Source of the DNA: Gloeocapsopsis crepidinum LEGE 06123
Lineage (GTDB): Bacteria > Cyanobacteriota > Cyanobacteriia > Cyanobacteriales > Chroococcidiopsidaceae
DNA length: 64,000 bases
Assembly (NCBI RefSeq): GCF_015207655.1
Contig: NZ_JADEWN010000003.1
Span: 85,132-149,131 of the forward strand
Direction of reading: 5' to 3'
The position numbers and the translations under genes are program-made. Below the pieces are notes generated by a model that saw nothing but the letters and a program-made list of their open reading frames with translations, made no database searches and was not told the DNA's origin. Shown in pieces: positions 39,163-47,972 of the stretch (the stretch's first letter is position 1; every line of letters begins with the position of its first letter).

Positions 39163-39524
39163 CCCATGCTAGAGCGTACTTCTTGAATCGTCTCTATAGG
39201 AATATCTTGCTGTTCGCCAGCAAACTCATTATCTGGAGTCAAAAACAGCATACAGTGACACTCTTTACGTTCGCGCATGGGAACACACGGACAATTCCAA
39301 AAAGCTGCACCTGCTTCTGCTTTTTTGTCTTCATAGTGACGGCAAGGACATAAAGGCGCACCTAAATCATCTTTATGTTTGGCAAGTCCTTCAATCACGA
39401 CAGCTGTCACTGAAGGTTCAGCACAAAAGTAAGTTCCTGTGCGCTTGGCGTAAGTTTGAGCAAACTGCCACATCGCTTCCAAACTTTTATCTGTAGATAA
39501 GTTGCTGCTATCTGTGGGTTTCAT
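39159..39524 (-). CDS. ftrC: Ferredoxin-thioredoxin reductase catalytic chain
   Basis: 121 residues. It passes electrons from photosystem-reduced ferredoxin to thioredoxins through a 4Fe-4S cluster and an adjacent disulfide. All cluster and redox cysteines are visible: CAEPS, then LCPCRHYED, WNCPCVPMRERKECHCMLF (CPC, CPC and CHC motifs). The partner ftrV is not adjacent, as is common. It lies upstream of and overlapping the DUF309 gene. The ATG at 39524 gives the normal N-terminus. Confidence 0.97.
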   Translation of the reverse strand: MKPTDSSNLSTDKSLEAMWQFAQTYAKRTGTYFCAEPSVTAVVIEGLAKHKDDLGAPLCPCRHYEDKKAEAGAAFWNCPCVPMRERKECHCMLFLTPDNEFAGEQQDIPIETIQEVRSSMG

Positions 39525-39831
39525 AATCTTAAAAGTTCGTAATCAAGACGTTTCCTGCATTTTAACGTAGGTAGACACATCATTCTAAATTCTATATGAG
39601 TTAGCCTTAGCTTAATTATTTATAATTTACTGTTTAGTAAACATTGATGCTACTGCTGTTGAGCTAATAGCAACACTAGAGCAAATGAGTAGAAATCGTA
39701 CATCAATTTTTCAGATAGCAAGCATAGATTATCTGTAATGTTCTCTGTTTTGTGACCTAGCCTAACGCCTGCGGCTAACGGCAACTCTTACGGGAAGGCT
39801 AGCCTAAGGCAAGTTGTTAGGCGTTTGCGGT
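39525..39831. other. 307-bp intergenic region with repeat element
   Basis: Between ftrC and the DUF58 gene, both on the minus strand. It includes the palindrome TTTACTGTTTAGTAAA (about 39628-39643). A common cyanobacterial repeat also lies here (TAACGCCTGCGGCTAACGGC, then ACGGGAAGGCTAGCC, about 39762-39805). No ORF was seen. Confidence 0.5.
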
Positions 39832-40986
39832 TCAAACAGTATGTCCTACTTGCACACTCTTTTGTAGTTGAGGTTGCAAAGGCTGATTTTTATCAATTAA
39901 AAGACCCAAAAAACTATGATTAACTTGTGGCTTAACAGAATTATTTCCCCATAATAAGCAGTAGCTATCAGGAGAAATTGTATTGGTCGGCGGATTTTGA
40001 CTTAACCAGATAAGACGACTTTGAGGAAAATTTGCTACTTGCAATTCATTATGATTCGTTGCAGCTAAAGCGTGTAAAACTGCTCTATTTCCCTGAACTA
40101 AGCCTGTTGCAGCTGTCCAAAGTTGTACGCTTAATTGTTGCTTTTGCGCATAAAAATGGAGTGATGCAGCAGCAATCACTGCTTGTTCAAAACTATCTTC
40201 TTCCCAAGTTGCAGTGCTATCTAAGCAAATCACAAGTTCGCGTCCTTCGGTCATCAATTCTAATTCCCTGACACGAAACTCTCCATAACGGGCACTACTA
40301 CGCCAGTGAATCAATCGTAGAGGATCTCCTTTGCGATAAGGACGAAGCGATCGCGTTGATCCTTCAGTCGCTAACTGAACCCGCTGTCGATAATGTGAAT
40401 TGGCATGATTTTCTTGTCCAAGACTATCAATAATCGGACACCTTGTTAGTGGTAGAACAGTAGGGTAAACAATTGCTGTAGCAGGTATTTCTTGGTGACG
40501 ACGACACCAAAATAACCCTACAGGTGCAGCAGTTCTTAGTTGTACAGTATGCCAGCGGTAAACACCCCGCTGTTGTGTTGGCTGATGATACACCCATTGA
40601 TAACTTGATTGTGGTGGAATAACTTCGATGGGTGCTTGTACTGGTTGACCTAAAACAAAAGGTAATAAATCTCGAATTTGCAGGAGATTTTTAGGACGTG
40701 TTGTGTGGTTAGCAATTTCAATTTCTACGGTTAATGCTTCACCTGCACTCACTGATTGAATGGTTGCACGACGAATTTGGATACCGCGAAGCGATCGCAC
40801 AGGTAAAATGGCGGCAATTCCTAATAAGGCAAAACCTAAGCCACTTAAAACGTATAACCATCCTGCCATTGTATTAACAGCAGCACCAAAAAAACAGCTA
40901 GTGACTCCAATGAGTACCCAACCACTATAAGCTGGTGTTACCCAACGAGACTCTAGCCAGTCAGCAATTTGCTTGTTTAGGGTCAT
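39832..40986 (-). CDS. DUF58 domain protein
   Basis: 384 residues. Two N-terminal transmembrane helices (about 18-60) precede a beta domain and the DUF58 core (GSTRSLRPYRKGDPLRLIHW; ARYGEFRVRELE). A von Willebrand A-like fold follows (LVICLDSTATW). Such proteins usually accompany a MoxR AAA ATPase and a transglutaminase, neither of which is adjacent here. Its exact role is unknown. It starts 85 bp downstream of typA on the same strand. Confidence 0.85.
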   Translation of the reverse strand: MTLNKQIADWLESRWVTPAYSGWVLIGVTSCFFGAAVNTMAGWLYVLSGLGFALLGIAAILPVRSLRGIQIRRATIQSVSAGEALTVEIEIANHTTRPKNLLQIRDLLPFVLGQPVQAPIEVIPPQSSYQWVYHQPTQQRGVYRWHTVQLRTAAPVGLFWCRRHQEIPATAIVYPTVLPLTRCPIIDSLGQENHANSHYRQRVQLATEGSTRSLRPYRKGDPLRLIHWRSSARYGEFRVRELELMTEGRELVICLDSTATWEEDSFEQAVIAAASLHFYAQKQQLSVQLWTAATGLVQGNRAVLHALAATNHNELQVANFPQSRLIWLSQNPPTNTISPDSYCLLWGNNSVKPQVNHSFLGLLIDKNQPLQPQLQKSVQVGHTV

Positions 40987-40999
40987 TGTTAAGGGAATA

Positions 41000-41020
41000 G
41001 CGCAGGCAAGATACCTGCGC
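41000..41020 (-). terminator. Hairpin after typA
   Basis: GCGCAGG (41000-41006) pairs with CCTGCGC (41014-41020) around 7 nt, in the 84-bp gap between the typA stop and the DUF58 start. There is no clear U tract, so it may only attenuate transcription. Confidence 0.4.
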
Positions 41021-41070
41021 CACTTAATGCTAGTTTGCTTTAAGAGTACCCTTTGCTTGTTGTTTTGCTA

Positions 41071-42861
41071 TCAACGCTTTGCTAACTTTTTTGCCATTTT
41101 CCGCAGACGAATTGATTGCGGTGTAACTTCTACTAATTCGTCAGAGCTAATATACTCTAAAGCACGCTCTAAACTCATTTCCATCGGTGCTTGCAACTGA
41201 ACTAATTCTTCACCGCCAGAAGCACGATGGTTCGTCAGTTGTTTTGTTTTGCAAACATTAAGTTCTAAATCTTGCTGGCGGTTGTGTTCGCCAACAATCA
41301 TGCCTTTATAAACTTTAGTCCCTGGAGTAATAAAGAAAACACCGCGATCTTCAGCGTTTCTCATTGCATAGAAAGTTGCGGTTCCTTCCTCAAAGGCAAT
41401 TAATACCCCATTACGACGTGCTTCAATTTCGCCGCTGAGTGGACGGTAATCGAGGAAGCTATGGTTCATAATGCCATCACCGCGAGTCAGACGCATGAAT
41501 TCACCGCGAAAACCAACCAAACCGCGTGCTGGAATCACAAATTCTAATTGTGTGCGACCATTACCACCAACTTGCATATCTTGCATTTCGCCACGACGTT
41601 GTCCCAGGCGTTCAATACAGCCACCGACACCTTCTTCAGGAATATCTAGCACTAAATATTCGTAAGGTTCGCAAGGTTGTCCGTTGACTTCGCGGTAAAT
41701 AACTTGTGGCTGGGAAACTTGAAACTCATAACCTTCGCGTCGCATTGTTTCAATGAGAATTCCCAAGTGTAATTCACCTCGACCAGACACTAAGAACTTA
41801 TCGGGTGAATCTGTTTCTTCAATGCGGAGTGCTACGTTTGTTTCTAATTCGCGGAATAGGCGATCGCGTAATTGTCGCGAGGTGACAAAACTTCCTTCTT
41901 GTCCAGCAAACGGCGAATCATTCACCGAGAAAGTCATTTGCAGTGTTGGTTCATCGACTTTAATCAGTGGTAGCGCCTGCGGTTCGTTCGGACAGGTTAT
42001 TGTTTCCCCAATGTTTGCATCTGCAAATCCGGCAACCGCAACAATGTTGCCTGCAGACGCTTCTTGCATTTCAATGCGCTTGAGTCCCTCAAAACCCATC
42101 AACTTGGTAACTTTAGCTTTAACAATGTTGCCTGTTTCGGTAATTAAAGCCGCTTGTTGACCCATGCGAATTGTACCGTTGTGGATTCTACCAATGACAA
42201 TTCGTCCCAGGTATTCAGAATAATCTAAGGTTGTGACTTGCAATTGTAAGGGTTTATCAGGATCGCCTACTGGGGGTGGGACATGGTGGAGAACCGCTTC
42301 AAATAGGGGTTGCATATCTACCCCTTCAGCATCAAGATCCTCTTTGGCGTAGCCTTCTAAACCAGATGCGAATAAATAAGGAAAGTCGCACTGATCGTCG
42401 TCTGCACCCAATTCAATAAACAGATCCAAGACTTTATCAACTGCGCCATGCGGATCAGCTTGGGGACGGTCAATTTTGTTGACAACAACAATCGGACGTA
42501 AGCCTTTTTCTAGTGCTTTTTTCAAGACAAAGCGTGTTTGAGGCATTGGTCCTTCGTTTGCATCCACAATCAGGATACATCCATCAACCATTCCCAAGAC
42601 GCGTTCGACTTCCCCACCGAAGTCTGCGTGTCCAGGAGTATCAACAATATTAATCAGCGTGTCTTTGTAGCTAACCGCTGTATTTTTTGCCAAGATTGTA
42701 ATGCCCCGCTCTCTTTCTAAAGCGTTGGAGTCCATGACGCAGTCTGGAACGTCTTCCCCTTCGCGAAAAATACCAGATTGTCTGAGCAAAGCGTCAACCA
42801 GGGTAGTTTTGCCGTGGTCAACGTGGGCAATAATGGCGACGTTACGAATAGGGAGCGTCAT
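41071..42861 (-). CDS. typA: Translational GTPase TypA/BipA
   Basis: 596 residues, complete. A ribosome-binding EF-G-like GTPase used in stress adaptation and 50S assembly. G1 is [11 protein letters not shown]2 region [13 protein letters not shown]3 [13 protein letters not shown]4 NKIDRP. The family-specific C-terminal domain ends [20 protein letters not shown] with KR-rich tail. Start at ATG 42861. Confidence 0.97.
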   Translation of the reverse strand: MTLPIRNVAIIAHVDHGKTTLVDALLRQSGIFREGEDVPDCVMDSNALERERGITILAKNTAVSYKDTLINIVDTPGHADFGGEVERVLGMVDGCILIVDANEGPMPQTRFVLKKALEKGLRPIVVVNKIDRPQADPHGAVDKVLDLFIELGADDDQCDFPYLFASGLEGYAKEDLDAEGVDMQPLFEAVLHHVPPPVGDPDKPLQLQVTTLDYSEYLGRIVIGRIHNGTIRMGQQAALITETGNIVKAKVTKLMGFEGLKRIEMQEASAGNIVAVAGFADANIGETITCPNEPQALPLIKVDEPTLQMTFSVNDSPFAGQEGSFVTSRQLRDRLFRELETNVALRIEETDSPDKFLVSGRGELHLGILIETMRREGYEFQVSQPQVIYREVNGQPCEPYEYLVLDIPEEGVGGCIERLGQRRGEMQDMQVGGNGRTQLEFVIPARGLVGFRGEFMRLTRGDGIMNHSFLDYRPLSGEIEARRNGVLIAFEEGTATFYAMRNAEDRGVFFITPGTKVYKGMIVGEHNRQQDLELNVCKTKQLTNHRASGGEELVQLQAPMEMSLERALEYISSDELVEVTPQSIRLRKMAKKLAKR

Positions 42862-43004
42862 AGGAGCGTTCCAAAGATTGTAGAGGGGGATTGATTGCAG
42901 CTTAGTAACAGATCGTGGCGGCGATCGCCAATTCTGTAAAGAAGCCTTAATAATTGTAGCGCAATTGATACGGTTGTTTCTTCCGCAGTGTTAGACATCT
43001 TTAT

Positions 43005-43242
43005 CTAAGAGCTTTTCAACAACTCAATAAATTCTTCAACTGTTAAACCAGCATCACTGAGAATACTTTTAAAAGTCTTTAATTTAAGAATTGTATTGCC
43101 GTGATAGGGCACAGTCACTCTTCTGCCTTCAGCATTTTTGTAAATTTTGTGACTTCCACTTTGTCGAGATAGGGTAAATCCTAATTTTTTCTAAAACTTT
43201 GATAACTTCTGTAGCTGAAACTTTAGGAAGGCGAGACCTCAA
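43005..43242 (-). pseudogene. hicA: hicA toxin gene, frameshifted in a run of six A
   Basis: HicA toxins are small double-stranded-RNA-binding-fold mRNA interferases. The TTG start overlaps the hicB stop by 4 bp (TTGA, 43239-43242). Translation gives LRSRLPKVSATEVIKVLEK, then goes out of frame at the homopolymer 43185-43190. Skipping one base restores LGFTLSRQSGSHKIYKNAEG and continues RRVTVPYHGNTILKLKTFKS to a normal end, including the catalytic GSH. In the unshifted frame a stop comes about 19 codons later. The gene therefore looks inactivated by one extra base. Sequencing error or programmed slippage would be the alternatives. Confidence 0.85.
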
Positions 43243-43457
43243 ACCTGCACCTCTAGAGTTGTCATCATGTGGGATTTGAGAACCTCTTCACCATTTGCTA
43301 CTCTGTCTTCGATGTGTAGAAGGATGGCATCTTGAATATTTTGCAGAGCTTCCTCATAGGAATCCCCTTGAGTATAGCAGCCCTGTAGTGTTGGACATGA
43401 TGCAAAATAGCCTTCCTCGTCCTTTTCAATTACGACAGGAAACAGAAAACGGTTCAT
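43239..43457 (-). CDS. hicB: HicB-family antitoxin
   Basis: 72 residues. The partial RNase-H-like HicB fold reads FLFPVVIEKDEEGYFASCPT, then LQGCYTQGDSYEEALQNIQD. The C-terminal part is complete, unlike the short homologue at 2474-2635. It normally neutralises HicA, whose gene follows with a 4-bp overlap but is frameshifted. The order hicB-hicA occurs in many hic loci. Promoter and operator are not evident; the upstream ribosome binding site is weak. Confidence 0.88.
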   Translation of the reverse strand: MNRFLFPVVIEKDEEGYFASCPTLQGCYTQGDSYEEALQNIQDAILLHIEDRVANGEEVLKSHMMTTLEVQV

Positions 43458-43722
43458 ACAACAACATAGTTGAGGTTTATGTGTGTCTATATTGTACTAG
43501 TTATGCAATCCTACTGGTTTCACTGACTGCTAGGGCATCGATAGCGGACAATTTATTGTGAACTCGAAACAAAAACACTCCTACTGATGATTTGCGCCTA
43601 TGCTGCATAACTCTTAGTTAGTTCACCTCAGTATCCAACCAACGCCTTGATGTGTGCGCTCTACTGCTCTTATCGTATGCCATATTCATGCGGTTTCTCA
43701 TGCTTTGCCTGGACGGGGAAAA

Positions 43723-44847
43723 ATGACTAAGAACTATATAGAACTTAGAAGGAAGAAGTACTTTAAGCTCAGTTCGCAAATCGCTCAGTTAGATAATGCA
43801 CAATTGCGTTCTTTATTTGATAATAGTGAGTCAAATACGTCAAATTCGGGTTGGGGGCTAAACCACGCCATAGTGGTTGGACAATCCAAGGTTTTTGTGA
43901 AACGCCTTCCGGTTACGAGCATCGAATATGATAACCTGTTCTCCACTAGAAACCTTTATGACCTGCCGACTTACTGTAATTATGGCTTCGGTTCCACTGG
44001 ATTTGGGGTTTTCCGCGAACTCGTGGCTCATATCAAGACAACCCAATGGGTATTAGAAGGTGCGATCGCCACTTTTCCACTGATGTACCATTATTGGATT
44101 ATTCCGTTTTCTGGACAGCGGACGGATGTGGATTGGTCGCGTCTAAACAGTTATGTGGAATATTGGGGCAATAGTGAGAACGCTGGAAAGTATGTGTTAG
44201 ATAGAGCGATCGCCAAATATGAGTTGGTTCTTTTCCTAGAGTACATACCGCATGTTCTTGGAACATGGCTGCGGGAAAACCCCGACAAACTTCAGCAACC
44301 CCTAGATGACTTATGCACGACGATTGACTTTTTGAGAACGAAGGGAATCATCCACTTTGACGCGCATTTTTACAATGTCCTCACTGATGGTGAACAGATT
44401 TATTTGACTGATTTTGGTTTAGTACTGGACAAAAGTTTTGCGTTGACGAAAAATGAAGAGTCTTTCTTTGAGCAAAACACATTCTACGACTACGGAGAAG
44501 TCTTACGAAACCTTGGGCACCTGATTCAACCGTTTTATGATGCCTGTTCAGATAATAAACGCCGAATCTTGGAAAAATATGGGATCAATGAAGGCTTACA
44601 GCCTTATGAACAGCGATCGCGATTACTCGACAACATCGAACAGATCCATGCTGACAGAGATTTGGAGTTAGATGAATTCTATGTTGCTAGCATTGTCAAA
44701 TACCGCAACATCATTGCGCTGATGCAAGACTTCTTTGCTGATATGTGGAAAAATCACAAGAAAGACACGAAACTTCCTCACGCAAAACTACAGCTGCTGC
44801 TCAAAGAAACAGAGTTTATTCCTAGCGCTGGATACCACGGTAAATAG
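43723..44847 (+). CDS. Protein-kinase-like protein of unknown target
   Basis: 374 residues. Kinase fold: putative ATP-binding Lys in KVFVKRLPV, catalytic loop HFDAHFYN (H-x-D-x4-N), and metal motif DFGL (YLTDFGLVLD). A hydrophobic hinge VLFLEYIPHVLGTWL lies between. The C-terminal 130 residues are helical. An open frame continues upstream to a GTG at 43654, but the first 23 codons look non-coding. The ATG at 43723 has GACGGGGA in front, so it was chosen. Residue pattern places it among atypical Ser/Thr kinase-like or aminoglycoside-phosphotransferase-like proteins. It sits in an accessory patch next to the decayed hic locus. Confidence 0.65.
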   Translation: MTKNYIELRRKKYFKLSSQIAQLDNAQLRSLFDNSESNTSNSGWGLNHAIVVGQSKVFVKRLPVTSIEYDNLFSTRNLYDLPTYCNYGFGSTGFGVFRELVAHIKTTQWVLEGAIATFPLMYHYWIIPFSGQRTDVDWSRLNSYVEYWGNSENAGKYVLDRAIAKYELVLFLEYIPHVLGTWLRENPDKLQQPLDDLCTTIDFLRTKGIIHFDAHFYNVLTDGEQIYLTDFGLVLDKSFALTKNEESFFEQNTFYDYGEVLRNLGHLIQPFYDACSDNKRRILEKYGINEGLQPYEQRSRLLDNIEQIHADRDLELDEFYVASIVKYRNIIALMQDFFADMWKNHKKDTKLPHAKLQLLLKETEFIPSAGYHGK

Positions 44848-44875
44848 TTGCATATCATTTGCTATTCTCTCAAGC

Positions 44876-45328
44876 TTAAAATTCTTGTAAATCATACTTA
44901 GCACTAAGATAAGCATTACGTAGAGTTTGCAACGCTTCCAAGGAGAATACTTGCTTGATCTTGCCAATGAGTTCTCCCAAGGCGACGAGATCGTCGAAAG
45001 CAACAACTTTCATGAACTTTTGCACGTAAAAATCTACCCAAAACTGAGGCGCGTGTTTCTGTTTTTGAACCGCGCAGCGCTTGCGCCAACGGCATATATC
45101 TGCTTGGGTGGGAGGTTCTACGCCCAACACTGGTGGTAAATCTGCATAGCTAACAAACCGGCTAATTCCTTTCCCAACAACGTGAATCACGTGTCGCCAG
45201 CAATCAACGCGATAAATCTCTTCGGGTTTGCGGTTGAGAAGTAATGCAATTGCTTCCTTGGTGACAAATCGTGCAAGCGGATGAAAAGTCTTAGATTCAG
45301 TTGATTTTGCTTGTTGTCTTGCTATCAT
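44876..45328 (-). CDS. Hypothetical protein, divergent partner of the mini HTH regulator
   Basis: 150 residues, not recognised. Starts MIARQQAKSTESKTFHPLAR; the ATG at 45328 has AGAAGGC about 7 nt upstream and is preferred to a start 13 codons earlier. The sequence is basic with Trp/Cys-containing blocks (YRVDCWRHVIHVVGKG; ICRWRKRC) and a helical C-terminus. It is divergent from the HTH gene at 45474. The first bases of this gene are also present, followed by a premature stop, upstream of the second HTH copy (45731-45790). The pair was therefore duplicated together. Confidence 0.6.
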   Translation of the reverse strand: MIARQQAKSTESKTFHPLARFVTKEAIALLLNRKPEEIYRVDCWRHVIHVVGKGISRFVSYADLPPVLGVEPPTQADICRWRKRCAVQKQKHAPQFWVDFYVQKFMKVVAFDDLVALGELIGKIKQVFSLEALQTLRNAYLSAKYDLQEF

Positions 45329-45473
45329 AAAAGTGCCTTCTGATTTTTGTTCGAGGGTGTTTCCCACGCTGTGGGATTTTTTAGAAATGGCGATCGCTTC
45401 TGGTCGGCAAACTGAAAGCGATCGCTTTCAATAGACTTCTAATTGAACAGCGAAAACTCACTACTTGTCAAGC

Positions 45474-45686
45474 ATGGGTTTGGTTAGGTTAAGAATTCAG
45501 GAATTTGCTGACAAACAAGGTTGGAACATAAAAGAGGTTTCAGATCGTTCTGGAGTGCCTTATGGCACAGTCAAAACTTATATGCGCTTGCCTGAGAGAG
45601 CAACTGTTGATCTGACGGCACTTTGTAAGCTGGCAAGGACGTTTGATGTAATGATGGAAGATTTATTTGAGGTAGTGGAAGATTAA
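45474..45686 (+). CDS. Mini XRE-type HTH regulator, copy A
   Basis: 70 residues, essentially a single Cro/CI-type helix-turn-helix domain: LRIQEFADKQGWNIKEVSDR then SGVPYGTVKTY. The C-terminal helix ends MMEDLFEVVED. The ATG at 45474 (MGLVRLRI) aligns with copy B and is preferred to the TTG three codons earlier. It probably binds the shared intergenic region and controls the divergent 44876 gene and itself; that is inference from arrangement. Confidence 0.75.
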   Translation: MGLVRLRIQEFADKQGWNIKEVSDRSGVPYGTVKTYMRLPERATVDLTALCKLARTFDVMMEDLFEVVED

Positions 45687-45826
45687 AAGCTTGCCTCTTT
45701 AGTAATAAATTAAGCTACTGAGTTCGCTTAGTGTCTTGCTAGCATAAAAAGCGCCTTTCAGTTTTTGGAATAGATTTTGAAATTGCGATCGCTTAAAGAG
45801 TGATACTGTTTTGACCAATTGCAAGC

Positions 45827-46039
45827 ATGGGTTTGGTTAGGTTACGAATTAGAGAGTTTGCAGCAAAACGAAATTGGACACTGAAAGAAGTTTCTGATCG
45901 TTCCGGCGTTCCGTACAGTACTGTTAAGACTTATGCTGTATCTTCAGGGATGGCAATAGCTGACGTTATTGCTTTGTACAAATTAGCGAAGACTTTTGAT
46001 GTTCTGATTGAGGATTTAGTAGAAATAGTCAAAGAGTAA
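45827..46039 (+). CDS. Mini XRE-type HTH regulator, copy B
   Basis: 70 residues, a close paralogue of the 45474 gene. MGLVRLRIREFAAKRNW and VSDRSGVPYSTVKTY are nearly identical, while the recognition-distal half has diverged (AVSSGMAIADVIALYKLAKT). It arose by tandem duplication together with the 5' end of the divergent partner gene, which is here reduced to a five-codon remnant. Confidence 0.72.
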   Translation: MGLVRLRIREFAAKRNWTLKEVSDRSGVPYSTVKTYAVSSGMAIADVIALYKLAKTFDVLIEDLVEIVKE

Positions 46040-46463
46040 ATATAAGGGAATTTCAAAAAATAAACTATATCACGATTATTCTATAAAAATGCTATCTTTT
46101 GTTTTTTGAAATAATTTATTCTCTGGAGGTTTTTAATTAATTACCGATAAATGCCGATGATGATTACTTATGCCAGAGGTAGATTGATGATTAGCAAAAT
46201 CTTCAAGCTCAAAATCGGTAAAAATTCTGTCTGCAAGCAATTAAACATCCCGTGTTCAAAATAAGTGAAATTTATACTCAAAAAAATATTGAAGTACGCT
46301 AAATAAAAGTAAATTTTTGTACTAAAATTCCTAGAACAACTTGAGTAATTTGCTATTAATTCCAGATAATTGCCTGCCAAGGTTGAATAAAGCTGGTGTA
46401 CTAGCTCAAGATGAATTACAATGGCTGCTCAAAGGTTTGATACGTTGTCGAGGAGATTTGAGT
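46040..46463. other. 424-bp AT-rich gap
   Basis: Between the second HTH gene and the exported protein. A 37-codon frame beginning MPMMITYARGRLM (46151) is open, but its nearest ribosome binding site is too far upstream, so it is not called. An in-frame extension of the next gene back to 46341 looks non-coding. Confidence 0.4.
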
Positions 46464-46931
46464 ATGAAACACAAGCTATGGTTTAATTTGGTGGCAATTC
46501 CAACTGTAGTTGGATCGATGTTAACTATGTTACTAACACCAGGTGTATCTGCCACGAAAACTCAAGTTTCCTGCGATGTACCAACTGACTTTCAGATATC
46601 TGCTATCAACCCCCACCACAACCGTGGTATTTTAATTGCATCCACTGATGTGACATCTGAGGAGCACCCTTTTTTAGATTTTAGTGCAGCAGAAAGTGAT
46701 GCTGCCGTCAGCTTATTTGGCTGTGACTGTCCTGCTTGTTTAAATGTATTGCGTCAGTTACGCAATTCACCTGAAGTGAAAAGAGGTCAAGGTCATTGCT
46801 GGGATAATATGGAACTAAGAGTATCTCGGCAGACAGTACGGGAAGTGTTGACTAACTTAGAAAAAGAAGAAGCTTTAGAATTTGAACAAGAAGAGGCGAT
46901 GGAGTTTGGAAGGATGAGAAGTTTCAACTAA
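46464..46931 (+). CDS. Small exported protein with a CDCPAC motif
   Basis: 155 residues, not recognised. The ATG at 46464 follows GAGGAGATTTGAGT and begins a signal peptide (MKHKLWFNLVAIPTVVGSML, then a cleavage region ending VSA near residue 30). The mature part contains FGCDCPACLNVLRQL, a clustered-cysteine motif that could bind a metal or form a disulfide. It ends in a Glu-rich helix (NLEKEEALEFEQEEAMEFG). No neighbour suggests a role. Confidence 0.55.
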   Translation: MKHKLWFNLVAIPTVVGSMLTMLLTPGVSATKTQVSCDVPTDFQISAINPHHNRGILIASTDVTSEEHPFLDFSAAESDAAVSLFGCDCPACLNVLRQLRNSPEVKRGQGHCWDNMELRVSRQTVREVLTNLEKEEALEFEQEEAMEFGRMRSFN

Positions 46932-46996
46932 AAAAATAGGTTTCATTGTTGGGGTAGCAGGGAGTAGATCCTGCTCCCATTCCTCTCCCTTACAAG

Positions 46997-47069
46997 GAGA
47001 GAGACCTAAAAAGCCTATTATTTCATATCACATTATGGATTTTTTGCCCCAACCCTACCAGGGTTGGGG
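46997..47069. repeat. Palindromic intergenic elements
   Basis: CCCCAACCCT (47047-47056) pairs perfectly with AGGGTTGGGG (47060-47069) around ACC. Just before it, CTCTCCCTTACAAGGAGAG forms another small hairpin. These common cyanobacterial elements sit immediately upstream of the truncated HTH copy and may mark a rearrangement point and/or terminator. Confidence 0.55.
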
Positions 47070-47072
47070 TTA

Positions 47073-47192
47073 AGTTCTGTTAAAACTTATATGCGCTTGT
47101 CAGAAAGAGCAACTGTCGATCTTACCGCGTGTAAACTGGCAAAAACGTTTGATGTGATGATAGAAGATTTATTTGAGATAGTCAAAGAATAA
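47073..47192 (+). pseudogene. Third HTH regulator copy, 5'-truncated
   Basis: From AGT TCT GTT AAA ACT onward the frame reads SSVKTYMRLSERATVDLTAC, then KLAKTFDVMIEDLFEIVKE and stop. It matches the C-terminal two thirds of the 45474 gene with one codon missing (LTAC for LTALC). The N-terminal half is replaced by the palindromic element ending at 47069. No start codon is in a plausible place, so it is a remnant. Confidence 0.75.
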
Positions 47193-47338
47193 ATCTGCGA
47201 TCGCCTCTCTAGGGATGCCATAGTCTTAGGCAAAAATCTTAAAAATTACTTGCTAGCTGAACTCTGCTTGTCTTGTTGTTCGTGTTGTATCGAAGGGAAC
47301 ACTATACACAGGTAGTTCAATATTGGAGATAAACAGCG

Positions 47339-47824
47339 ATGCAGCAAGTAAACTCAGGCGTTGCTTACCTTCTATGGTGTTTGTGCTTTTTTGGAATTTG
47401 TGGAGGTCAAAGATTTTACACTGGTCACGTGACAAGTGGTCTAGTTTATCTTTTCACATTTGGTTTTCTTGGTGTTGGTCAACTGATAGACCTAGCTTTC
47501 ATTCCTAATATGGTGAATCGGCGTAATATTTATCTACGAGGACTACACGCTCAACAATCGCTGGAGTTAAATATTGGCAATATTCCTCGTCAGCAAAAGT
47601 TTCAAGCAAGCGCCTCACCTTCAACAGCACATAGTCCGATGCAAAAGTTACTGCTAGCAGCCAAAAAAAACGGCGGACAACTATCGATCGCACAAGCAGC
47701 TATGTACACTGGGCTAGACCCAAAAGAAGCAAAAAAACTACTGCAAGAAGCTGAAAAAGTAGGATGTGCTGAAATTTGCAACGATCCTGTAACAGGTGCA
47801 ATTCGTTATCGGTTTGATGTATGA
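47339..47824 (+). CDS. TM2-domain membrane protein
   Basis: 161 residues. The N-terminal half is a TM2 domain: two transmembrane helices with the linking GGQRFYTGH motif (CLCFFGICGGQRFYTG; GLVYLFTFGFLGVGQLIDL). The C-terminal half (about 95-161) is a small winged-helix-like region (LSIAQAAMYTGLDPKEAKKLLQEAE) that is predicted to be cytoplasmic. Function is unknown; TM2 proteins are widespread and poorly characterised. Confidence 0.75.
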   Translation: MQQVNSGVAYLLWCLCFFGICGGQRFYTGHVTSGLVYLFTFGFLGVGQLIDLAFIPNMVNRRNIYLRGLHAQQSLELNIGNIPRQQKFQASASPSTAHSPMQKLLLAAKKNGGQLSIAQAAMYTGLDPKEAKKLLQEAEKVGCAEICNDPVTGAIRYRFDV

Positions 47825-47972
47825 GTCTGGGATGAGAAGGCAGTCAATGCTTTGTAAGGATGCGATCGCATTTGCTCGATTATCTTCTAGTTCAACAGCT
47901 TTTATCTCAGCGCTAGAACAGGCTAAAATACCGAAGTTTCTACTTTTAAATCGCCCATAAAAGGAGCATCGC

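Larger units (their letters stand above)
45314..46039 (+). repeat. Tandem segmental duplication of a divergent promoter plus HTH gene
   Basis: Copy A spans about 45314-45686 and copy B about 45731-46039. Both contain TGTCTTGCTA(T/G)CATAAAA, then a GTGCC/GCGCC-TTC segment, a HIP1 octamer, CAAGCATGGGTTTGGTTAGG and the HTH gene. In copy B the opposite-strand ORF reads ATG CTA GCA AGA CAC TAA, the truncated start of the 44876-type gene. Confidence 0.75.

Noticed and set aside
43654..43722. 23-codon N-terminal extension of the kinase-like protein
   Set aside because: GTG start without ribosome binding site, and sequence unlike the rest of the protein; the ATG at 43723 is better placed.
46341..46463. 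N-terminal extension of the exported protein
   Set aside because: It would bury the signal peptide behind 41 residues; the ATG at 46464 has a good ribosome binding site.
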